From NCBI GenBank assembly GCA_015661645.1, contig DQVR01000071.1:1-10574 (forward strand): a stretch of 10,574 nt of DNA, read 5' to 3'. This document shows positions 1-5,885 of this stretch, in pieces; the first letter of the stretch is position 1, and every line of letters begins with the position of its first letter. The stretch comes from Pyrodictium delaneyi (GTDB lineage: Archaea > Thermoproteota > Thermoprotei_A > Sulfolobales > Pyrodictiaceae). A model generated the notes under the pieces. That model searched no databases. It was given only the letters and a program-made list of their open reading frames with translations, and had not been told where the DNA came from. The translations under genes were made by a program, and so were the position numbers.

Positions 1-1
1 C

Positions 2-1474
2 GAGCCTCTCGTACTCCCTAATGGTGTGAAAATAGAGCTTGTTGATTATCGGTTCGAGCTAAGCAACTCCATGGTAGACATTTATACAGGCTATGCAGGG
101 AGAGCAACTAGCTATTTTCTTGCCTGGAATACTTTGGCGATGTTGGCCTCAGACTACGGCCAGAAGGTTAAGCAAGCGCTTGAGGCTGAGAAGCTGCTTG
201 AGGCAAATGAAACACTGCGTACCCTTGTTGAGCTGGCTGTAAAGGCTCATATCTCCGCAACACGCGGCAACATCACTATAACAAGCGCTGCTAATGTGAC
301 AGGTATAGACCTATTCACGGGAGACAAGACACCTATAGCAGAAAACATAAACATAACAGTGGAGCTCGTGAACCCAAGAGTTATGGCGGCCCTAGAGCCT
401 CTACGGGACAACCTGGGCAGGGTAAAAGCCGCCAAACTCCGCATATACATCAGTGCTGATGAAGCCATTGTGGCGGGGCTACCGGGCAGCAATATTACAG
501 CCCGCACGGTACTCGATATAGGGTTCGCGGATCCGGTAAAGCTAGTGCTTGGGAATACATCGTTTGAGATAAGTCAATTGTACCTCTTAGCGACAAGCCA
601 TACTGGTCATCCGGCAGTAGAACGTCGAGGCAATACCTTCGCCTATAAGCCCGTAGTAGTGATCCCAAGCGGCCGTGTAGAGGTAGGAGGATACTATATC
701 GCTAATCCACTAGACGTGCCAGCAAGCCTCGCAGCTTACATAGAGAGTCGCCGGGATCTCTTCCTACGGAGACTCCTCAATAGTAGCCTAGCTGAGATAC
801 TGAGCAGCGATGCTGTAGTGAAAGCTCTGAACCCTCCAGGCTGTGAACCAGTAGCAGAGACACCTCACGGAGGCTGTTTCGGCTACGTGGATGTACCTCG
901 CACGGTTCCCGAGACTGCATGGCTAATTCTAGACCTACGCATTGAACGCGGTGATAAGGTACGTGAGGAGAGTGTTAGACTCCGGTTCGAGTCATATGGA
1001 GAAGTACAAGGTATACACGGCCTAGTAACTAAGGTTGTACATCCCCGGGTAGGACTCACAGACATCTACATAGCGATACATGCGCCAGTAGTTGCTCCAA
1101 AATGGGGAGTCGCTGGGTACCATGAACTATTGGTCTACTATCTACACGCGGTGTACCAGTCGATGAACCTGACGCCTGCCCAGCGTATAGCTCTAGCAGC
1201 ACTCATGGCTTCAGGCTACATGATGGATACAGCTCTCTCGATAAACGATCCAGCTCAGCGTGGCCGCTTCCTCGAGCAGGCAGCGCTCGAACTCTACTTG
1301 TTGGCAGAGAGCTTCAATCCTCGGAACACCACCATAGCTCGGCAAGGACTCCCTGTCCAAGTCAAACTGGTCCCGGGTGTAGCACTAGTATGGTATGGTA
1401 CAGTGATCATGGCGGCTTCGGCAGTCTATACAGCAATAATTGCAGCATATACTGCGAGGAAGGGGCGCGCATAA
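2..1474 (+). CDS. CcmF-like cytochrome c maturation protein, C-terminal part (5'-truncated by window edge)
   Basis: The reading frame is open to the first bases of the window, so the gene starts upstream and its membrane N-terminus is not visible; the GTG at 26 is an internal codon. About 440 visible residues look extracytoplasmic (beta-strand rich, several Asn-X-Ser/Thr sequons). A single membrane helix follows (residues about 450-473 counted from 26), then a basic tail ARKGRA. Two features recall CcmF, the heme-lyase component that joins heme to apocytochrome c: a GLTDIYIAI segment (codons 1052-1078), resembling the GLTRDLYVAL stretch before the last helix, and the final helix beginning VPGVALVWYG. 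Two cysteines (842-844 and 874-876) could form a disulfide. The domain is much larger than the roughly 150-200 residues usual for CcmF. No CXXCH is present. The function fits the nearby multiheme cytochromes but rests on short motifs; an unrelated surface protein cannot be excluded. Confidence 0.5.
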   Translation, partial: EPLVLPNGVKIELVDYRFELSNSMVDIYTGYAGRATSYFLAWNTLAMLASDYGQKVKQALEAEKLLEANETLRTLVELAVKAHISATRGNITITSAANVTGIDLFTGDKTPIAENINITVELVNPRVMAALEPLRDNLGRVKAAKLRIYISADEAIVAGLPGSNITARTVLDIGFADPVKLVLGNTSFEISQLYLLATSHTGHPAVERRGNTFAYKPVVVIPSGRVEVGGYYIANPLDVPASLAAYIESRRDLFLRRLLNSSLAEILSSDAVVKALNPPGCEPVAETPHGGCFGYVDVPRTVPETAWLILDLRIERGDKVREESVRLRFESYGEVQGIHGLVTKVVHPRVGLTDIYIAIHAPVVAPKWGVAGYHELLVYYLHAVYQSMNLTPAQRIALAALMASGYMMDTALSINDPAQRGRFLEQAALELYLLAESFNPRNTTIARQGLPVQVKLVPGVALVWYGTVIMAASAVYTAIIAAYTARKGRA

Positions 1475-1507
1475 GAGAGTGAGGGCTGTCCTGCTTACTC
1501 CATTTGA

Positions 1508-1540
1508 CTATTTTTCTCTCAATTGTATTTTTCTTTTGTT
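1508..1540 (+). terminator. T-rich terminator after the CcmF-like gene
   Basis: Several T-runs (TATTTTTC, GTATTTTTCTTTTG) lie 34-66 bases after the stop codon with no strong hairpin. Archaeal RNA polymerase commonly terminates at such oligo-T tracts. They separate this gene from the next transcription unit. Confidence 0.5.
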
Positions 1541-1551
1541 TCGGAGCCACT

Positions 1552-1562
1552 GATATTAAGTA
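1552..1562 (+). promoter_or_regulatory. Possible TATA box for the transglutaminase-like gene
   Basis: The AT-rich element GATATTAAGTA lies about 60 bases before the TTG start. A start of transcription about 25 bases downstream would leave a leader of roughly 35-40 bases. This is based only on position and base content. Confidence 0.3.
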
Positions 1563-1620
1563 CTTCTAATCTGAACAGAGTGCTACACGATAAGCGGCGA
1601 GTGTAGCGAGGAATCCGGCG

Positions 1621-2598
1621 TTGGAGCGCACGAGCCTCGTAATTCTGGTGCTACTTGTAGCTCTGGCAGCCTCGAATGCTGCCTGGGTGACGCTCTACAG
1701 CCATAGCAAGTACAATACGGAGAATCTGCTTGAGGAGAATCAGAGGCTGAGTCGGCAGCTAGAACTACTTGCCAACAAGGTTAAGGAATTAGATGAGAAT
1801 AATACGAGACTTCTGCTCCAGCTCCGTGATATCAGTACTCGCTATCGGCGGCTCCTCGGTCTACTACAGCAAGCCAATAGCACTATAGCTAACGCGGCTG
1901 TAGTGGCAAGGCTAATTGAAAACCTCAACACAAGTCTAACAACACTCTACACTTACACGAGTACACATGCCTACTACACTCCGCGCGTGCGTAGCCTCTT
2001 CACACCAGGCTCAGTAGCAGACCTAGTAATGGCGATAATAGGGCACCCCGTTTACACCCAGGGCTCAGCACTCCAGGATATGGAGAAGCTCTACGAGTGG
2101 GTCCAGGAGAACATACAAGACGCGCCGGACCATAACTTCATTGCCGTGAAGGACCCGGAATACGTGGAGATAGGTGACTCCAAGTACATCTACAGCTTCC
2201 AGATAGACATAGTAGACAACTATATACAGTCACCGTCAGAGACTCTACAACGCATGGCCGGCGACTGCGAGGATCAGTCGATACTGCTAGCGTCCATGTA
2301 TAAGATCTACTTAGAAGACGTTGGTGATGCGTGGGTTCTCTGCATGTTTTCGGATAAGTACGACCACTGTGTAGCAATAGCGTGGATCGGGCCTGAGAAG
2401 ACCTTCATACTTGCAGACCCCGCGCTAGACTACTACGGCAAAGCTGGGGGCCTACGTAGTGTCCTCGATGACTGGCTAGGATACGTGGGCATGTCCATGA
2501 AACAGGTACGCAGGATGGTGGCGTTCAACGACAAGGAGTACATTGAAGATGTACCTTACAATGTCATATACACGATTGAAGAGAAGACCCTTAGTTAA
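1621..2598 (+). CDS. Membrane-anchored coiled-coil protein with transglutaminase-like domain
   Basis: The 325-residue product starts at a TTG preceded by GAGGA at 1608-1612. Residues 4-24 form a hydrophobic signal anchor, so the rest probably faces outside the cell. Residues about 30-90 are a Leu/Glu/Lys-rich coiled coil with an acidic and basic heptad pattern. The C-terminal half carries a transglutaminase-like (papain-fold) core: Cys216 in the motif AGDCEDQSILLASM, His249 in DKYDHCVAIAW and Asp266 in LADPALDYY. These are in the order and rough spacing of the catalytic triad, so an active thiol enzyme (protease, amidase or crosslinker) is likely. The substrate is unknown. The next gene follows after 25 bases and is also exported, so the pair may work together at the cell surface. 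A role in cytochrome maturation or envelope assembly is only suggested by the neighbourhood. Confidence 0.75.
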   Translation: MERTSLVILVLLVALAASNAAWVTLYSHSKYNTENLLEENQRLSRQLELLANKVKELDENNTRLLLQLRDISTRYRRLLGLLQQANSTIANAAVVARLIENLNTSLTTLYTYTSTHAYYTPRVRSLFTPGSVADLVMAIIGHPVYTQGSALQDMEKLYEWVQENIQDAPDHNFIAVKDPEYVEIGDSKYIYSFQIDIVDNYIQSPSETLQRMAGDCEDQSILLASMYKIYLEDVGDAWVLCMFSDKYDHCVAIAWIGPEKTFILADPALDYYGKAGGLRSVLDDWLGYVGMSMKQVRRMVAFNDKEYIEDVPYNVIYTIEEKTLS

Positions 2599-2610
2599 GG
2601 CTAGACGGCC

Positions 2611-2618
2611 GAGGTGAT
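2611..2618 (+). promoter_or_regulatory. Shine-Dalgarno site fixing the start at 2624
   Basis: GAGGTGAT sits five bases before the ATG at 2624 and matches the archaeal anti-Shine-Dalgarno sequence very well. It supports this ATG over other frames in the region. Confidence 0.8.
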
Positions 2619-2623
2619 AATCT

Positions 2624-3355
2624 ATGCATCGCGTAGCCGCAGTCCTAGCCCTACTACTTATCGCAAAGCTAGCTGTAGTCGCGCCAGTACAAGCCGCAGA
2701 AAGACTGGAAGTCAAGATATATCATGCAGAGCTAGGCCCCTTCATACAGACACTCGCAGACGGCCGCCGGATAATGGTGAAGATAGACGTCTACTTCCCC
2801 GACACACTGGTATACCGTGGCCCCGAGGAGGGCCTTGGCACAGTAAACTTCACAATAACTGCTAACTGGACTGGTCCCTGGGACGGCATAGTAACGGTAC
2901 AAGTAGTCGACCCAGGCTACCATATTGATCCGACTACGTTCAAGCCCGTCGAGTCGGTGAATGCGTGGGCTGAGGGCGGTGACACGGTTGGTACTGGGGC
3001 GCTCCACATAGCTAGTGGCGCCTACATGGGCAGCGTCAGGAACATGACCGTGGTGTTGAGGCCCCACGAGCGCTACTTTACTGCTCCTAGTGGCGAGTAC
3101 ACGGCACAATACTTCTTCAAAGCCCGGCTAGCATTCTTCAAGCCTGATGGCAGCAAAGTGCTGGGAGGCGATGTGAACATCTACACGGATAGCGAAACAG
3201 CACCAATGGTCAAACTGATAGTAGTCAAGGAGCCCGAAGCCGGGGGCGACAATAGGCTAGCAAGCTCTATAGCACTAAATGCTGGTATAGCAGCGGCAGT
3301 AGTAGCTATAGGCTACGCTGTGGTAGAGCATCTTGTGAGGCGTAAACGAGGTTAG
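2624..3355 (+). CDS. Exported beta-rich surface protein with C-terminal membrane anchor, unknown function
   Basis: The product has 243 residues. An N-terminal signal peptide (about residues 1-25, ending VQAAE) is followed by about 180 residues of alternating hydrophobic and polar strands. Then come a helix (about 212-235) and a basic stop-transfer tail VRRKRG. The outer part has three Asn-X-Ser/Thr sequons (NFT, NWT, NMT) and no cysteine, so it binds no c-type heme. It also lacks the HXXXY or CXXXY motif of the heme chaperone CcmE. An immunoglobulin-like or similar beta-sandwich fold is a guess from strand pattern. The gene follows the transglutaminase-like gene by 25 bases and probably shares its transcript, so it may be a partner, substrate or scaffold of that enzyme. 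I do not recognise the family. Confidence 0.65.
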   Translation: MHRVAAVLALLLIAKLAVVAPVQAAERLEVKIYHAELGPFIQTLADGRRIMVKIDVYFPDTLVYRGPEEGLGTVNFTITANWTGPWDGIVTVQVVDPGYHIDPTTFKPVESVNAWAEGGDTVGTGALHIASGAYMGSVRNMTVVLRPHERYFTAPSGEYTAQYFFKARLAFFKPDGSKVLGGDVNIYTDSETAPMVKLIVVKEPEAGGDNRLASSIALNAGIAAAVVAIGYAVVEHLVRRKRG

Positions 3356-3447
3356 ACCCTAGCCTTTTTGACAACCAGTCGTGCATAATGCCTGGGTGCG
3401 TCCTTGGTTTCTCGGCCACAATATTCCACTGCGAAGCCCTCAGAACT
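3352..3447 (-). pseudogene. Possible minus-strand gene remnant, convergent with the 2624-3355 gene
   Basis: Read on the minus strand, codons from 3447 down to the TAA at 3352-3354 give SSEGFAVEYCGRETKDAPRH followed by YARLVVKKARV. Upstream an amber codon (3448-3450) is preceded by 22 open codons including KGSEGDIAATKTTRAW. The composition looks more like protein than chance. There is no start codon with a ribosome site and no recognised family. It could be a decayed gene end or coincidence. Confidence 0.2.
3364..3370 (+). terminator. Short T-run after the 2624-3355 gene
   Basis: CTTTTTG lies nine bases after the stop codon, a position typical of archaeal oligo-T termination. No hairpin is evident. 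Confidence 0.35.
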
Positions 3448-3628
3448 CTACCACGCCCTTGTAGTCTTTGTCGCTGCTATGTCTCCCTCGGAGCCCTTAG
3501 TGTGCTCTAGACCGGGCTACCATTACATTGTGTAGTACCATTTAATCTTTGTAAACTTATTCTAAGCTATTCTAGGGTTTTCATGTGTTAAAATGACTGT
3601 TCAGTACCAGGACGGAGACAAACATTTA

Positions 3629-3640
3629 TTGATGCATCAA
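3629..3640. promoter_or_regulatory. Perfect 12-bp palindrome, candidate operator
   Basis: TTGATGCATCAA is fully self-complementary. It lies about 30 bases upstream of the AT-rich TATA-like element and about 90 bases before the ATG of the octaheme cytochrome gene. That is where archaeal activators or dimeric Lrp/AsnC- or MarR-type regulators often bind. The half-sites resemble the TTGAT/ATCAA halves of a bacterial FNR box, but the spacer is two bases instead of four. The binding protein is unknown. Confidence 0.4.
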
Positions 3641-3667
3641 ATATCTCGCTCAACGTAAAAATAATAA

Positions 3668-3682
3668 ATTAAATTTAAATAA
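3668..3682 (+). promoter_or_regulatory. TATA-like promoter of the octaheme cytochrome gene
   Basis: The stretch from 3661 is almost pure A/T and includes TTAAATTTAAATAAC. With the usual 25-base distance, transcription would start near 3702. That lies after the upstream in-frame TTG at 3698 and before the ATG at 3731, which agrees with the ATG being the true start. Confidence 0.5.
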
Positions 3683-3721
3683 CATGTAGAACTCATATTG
3701 AAGCTGGACAAGCAGTGTAAG

Positions 3722-3727
3722 GGTGAG
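3722..3727 (+). promoter_or_regulatory. Shine-Dalgarno site fixing the start at 3731
   Basis: GGTGAG three bases before the ATG at 3731 is a good archaeal ribosome binding site. The longer in-frame alternative, TTG at 3698, has none and would add eleven charged or polar residues in front of a clean signal peptide. Confidence 0.7.
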
Positions 3728-3730
3728 AGT

Positions 3731-5719
3731 ATGCAAAAACCCTTAGCCAAGATTGTAGTCTTTTGGGTAATAGCACTCTTCCTCCTTCCCAGCTTAGCAC
3801 CCCTAGCAAGAGCAGCAACCTACAGCTGGGGCGAGGAGATCAGCCTCTCCGGTGTACAGCTAACAACAGAGTCTAAGGACTGTGTAGAGTGTCACATGCG
3901 TGCTACACCCTTCATAGTATACGACTGGTATAAGAGCAAGCACCGCATGGTTGGCGTAGGCTGCTACGAGTGCCACAGCGCTAAGCCCGGAACAAGGCCC
4001 GACGTCTACGAGCACTACGGCTACTACATAACAACCCTAGTGACGCCCAAGCAGTGTGGCCGCTGCCACCCCGCAATAGCCGAGGAGTTCCAGAAGAGCG
4101 TTCACGCATTCGGCGGGTTGCACGCCTACGTGCTGAGGGAGGAGCCAGCATACTGGATGATCCTAGCGAAGCAGTTTGGCTGGGACGAGCACTTCAAGGT
4201 GCCAGCCGAGTATATCGAGACGGAGTGGGTACCTAAGATAGTTCGTGACTTCGTCGGCGACCAGAATTACGGTAAAGTCGTGCTAGAAGAGGATCCAACC
4301 AACGCTATAATCCCATACAACCCGCTTGGCCTAAGCATTGACAACTACGTTGCTCAGAAGGCCCTCTACATCTGGGGTATACGCGGCTGTCTAGCATGTC
4401 ACGGCGTACGTATGGACGTCAAGGACGCGTTTGCCTACCCAAGCCTGGACGAGCTAATGCGGTACATGAAGGAGGGCAAGGCTCCCGAGAAGATAGTGTA
4501 CGACCCGGCGTTCATACACAACCACGGTATCGGCCGCGTGAACCCCGATGGCAGCCTGGGCAGCTGTGAGGCATGCCACCCGTATCACGGCTTCAGCGTA
4601 AAGATAGCCAGGAAGGGCGCCTACCAAGCCTGTGGCCGCTGCCACGCGGGACTAGATCATCCGAACGACGAGCAGTGGAGCAAGAGCGTACACGGCGCTA
4701 TATTCTGGGGCGAAGCCGAGGACTGGGACTGGGACAAGCCTGTCAACAACTGGGTGCCAGGCCGCGACTACAGGGCACCCACATGTGTAACCTGCCACAT
4801 GGCCGCAGTGTTCAACGAGCGCGGCGAGGTTAAGTATGCTAGCAGCCACGACGTAGCCATAATCAGCAAGTTCAAGCTAGGCAAGTGGATGTACACGCTA
4901 CCACGTGTTGCAGGCCTGCCAGACCCCGCAATACCGACAGCCACAGCGACCCAGGCACCTGTATTCAAGAGCCCGGCAACAGGCGACACGATAGCGTTAG
5001 TCTACCCAGAGCCCGACTGGAAGGCACGCAGACAGAGAGCAATTGACATGTGTGCCCAGTGCCACACCAAGGAGTACGCCGCGGCATGGTTGAAGACCTA
5101 CGACTGGATGATCATACTAGTAGACTACATGAGGGACGAGTACGTGATAACCATAGCTAACATGCTGAAGGCTAAGGGTCTATTCACACCAATGGACATA
5201 TGGATGGTGAGAAACCTAGGTGCTATGGCCAATAGACCCACTAAGATGTCTGCAGCGCACTTCGGCCCTGACTTCACCTGGTGGGAGGGCATAATGCACT
5301 TTGCCGAGAAGATAGAGGAGTGGCTAATCGATGTATACGAGAGGCCTGCTGTAGCCAAGAAGGCGCCGGAGATACGCGAGAAGATCGAAGAGATACTGCC
5401 ATGGTTCAAGGAGCAATGGGAGGGCGAGGGCAGCACTGGCACAGTACACAGCCTTGCAGAGGTGAAGACAGCTATCGTTAAGACCGTCGAGGCGCCGAGC
5501 ATAGAGGCCTATGCTCAGAAGGTAGAAACCCTAGAACCGCCAGCAAAGCCGCTAGTAGCCAAGGCGCCGGTGAAGACCCTAGGTGAAGTCGGTGAGTTCA
5601 GCCTAACACTGCCAGGCAGCGATGCTAGCCGCGAGGTGCCGGTAGCAGTATTCGCAGTATTCCCGGCAGCGCCCCTACTACTAGTCTTCGTATCCAGAAA
5701 GCGCATTGTAGCAGCATAA
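3731..5719 (+). CDS. Octaheme cytochrome c, hydroxylamine oxidoreductase (HAO) family, membrane-tethered
   Basis: The 662-residue product has a signal peptide (about 1-29, ending LARAA) and eight CXXCH motifs beginning at Cys51, 78, 109, 220, 279, 301, 352 and 441. The stretch from RVNPDGSLGSCEACH through HGFSVKIAR and CGRCHAGLDHP to KSVHG (residues 269-322) follows the block conserved around hemes 5 and 6 of HAO. CLACHG at 220 fits the catalytic heme 4. Family members oxidise hydroxylamine or hydrazine, or in reductive forms (epsilonproteobacterial Hao) reduce nitrite and hydroxylamine to ammonia. Direction cannot be read with confidence here; it depends partly on a crosslinking Tyr, and candidates such as Tyr466 and Tyr471 need alignment. 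After the HAO core (to about 535) comes a Lys/Glu/Ala/Pro-rich stalk, then a membrane helix (about 636-654) and RKR, so the enzyme is probably tethered outside the cell. It has its own promoter region and is followed by terminator-like sequence. Confidence 0.9.
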   Translation: MQKPLAKIVVFWVIALFLLPSLAPLARAATYSWGEEISLSGVQLTTESKDCVECHMRATPFIVYDWYKSKHRMVGVGCYECHSAKPGTRPDVYEHYGYYITTLVTPKQCGRCHPAIAEEFQKSVHAFGGLHAYVLREEPAYWMILAKQFGWDEHFKVPAEYIETEWVPKIVRDFVGDQNYGKVVLEEDPTNAIIPYNPLGLSIDNYVAQKALYIWGIRGCLACHGVRMDVKDAFAYPSLDELMRYMKEGKAPEKIVYDPAFIHNHGIGRVNPDGSLGSCEACHPYHGFSVKIARKGAYQACGRCHAGLDHPNDEQWSKSVHGAIFWGEAEDWDWDKPVNNWVPGRDYRAPTCVTCHMAAVFNERGEVKYASSHDVAIISKFKLGKWMYTLPRVAGLPDPAIPTATATQAPVFKSPATGDTIALVYPEPDWKARRQRAIDMCAQCHTKEYAAAWLKTYDWMIILVDYMRDEYVITIANMLKAKGLFTPMDIWMVRNLGAMANRPTKMSAAHFGPDFTWWEGIMHFAEKIEEWLIDVYERPAVAKKAPEIREKIEEILPWFKEQWEGEGSTGTVHSLAEVKTAIVKTVEAPSIEAYAQKVETLEPPAKPLVAKAPVKTLGEVGEFSLTLPGSDASREVPVAVFAVFPAAPLLLVFVSRKRIVAA

Positions 5720-5728
5720 GCTGGGCAA

Positions 5729-5763
5729 GGAGGAGAGACTAGACCTGGTGATTTTTCTCCTCC
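5729..5763 (+). terminator. Inverted repeat with T-run after the octaheme gene
   Basis: GGAGGAGA (5729-5736) is complementary to TCTCCTCC (5756-5763), giving an eight-pair stem around a 19-base loop. The loop ends in a T-run (5752-5756). Position directly after the stop codon and the oligo-T suggest transcription termination of the cytochrome gene. The T-run is inside the loop rather than after the stem, so the T-run itself may be the signal. Confidence 0.45.
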
Positions 5764-5791
5764 GAGACCCCTTTGAACTCCTCCTCCTCGT

Positions 5792-5816
5792 TTCCGGCTC
5801 TTTCGCTCCGCCGGAA
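5792..5816. repeat. GC-rich stem-loop
   Basis: TTCCGGC (5792-5798) pairs with GCCGGAA (5810-5816) across an 11-base pyrimidine-rich loop; a G-U pair can extend the stem by one. It lies about 70 bases before the next start codon. It could be part of the terminator, an RNA processing site or an operator. Confidence 0.35.
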
Positions 5817-5874
5817 GATAACGTACCTAACTTTATCAAGGAGCTGTATGGCTTTGGAGACTAATATGGGGTTA

Positions 5875-5880
5875 GGGGAG
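5875..5880 (+). promoter_or_regulatory. Shine-Dalgarno site fixing the TTG start at 5886
   Basis: GGGGAG lies five bases before the TTG at 5886. A nearby ATG at 5866 is in another frame, so the TTG is the best start. Confidence 0.6.
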
Positions 5881-5885
5881 ACCAG

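Larger units (their letters stand above)
3356..3690. other. Long intergenic region before the octaheme cytochrome gene
   Basis: No convincing + strand gene lies here. The first half is GC-rich and has a minus-strand frame ending at 3352-3354 (TAA) that reads like a gene remnant: 31 codons from 3447 down, then an amber stop at 3448-3450, then 22 more open codons up to another stop at 3517-3519. The second half (about 3540-3690) becomes strongly AT-rich and contains a perfect palindrome and a TATA-like element. It is most likely the regulatory region of the cytochrome gene. Confidence 0.5.

Noticed and set aside
2614..2865. Alternative + strand frame overlapping the start of the 2624 gene
   Set aside because: Its product is Arg/Ser-rich and low in complexity, as expected for an out-of-frame reading; the frame at 2624 has a signal peptide and a ribosome site.
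2624..3355. The exported beta-rich protein as the heme chaperone CcmE
   Set aside because: It has no cysteine and no HXXXY motif (only HERY), and is longer than CcmE with a C-terminal rather than N-terminal anchor.
3629..3640. Canonical FNR/CRP-type site
   Set aside because: The half-sites match but the spacer is two bases rather than four, and no such regulator is visible; described only as a palindrome.
3698..3730. Longer octaheme cytochrome starting at the TTG at 3698
   Set aside because: It has no ribosome site, puts a polar stretch before the signal peptide and would start at or before the expected transcription start; the ATG at 3731 has GGTGAG in front.
5125..5502. 125-codon minus-strand frame inside the octaheme gene
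   Set aside because: It lies opposite a well-supported heme protein gene, has no ribosome site and reads like the antisense of a real coding frame.
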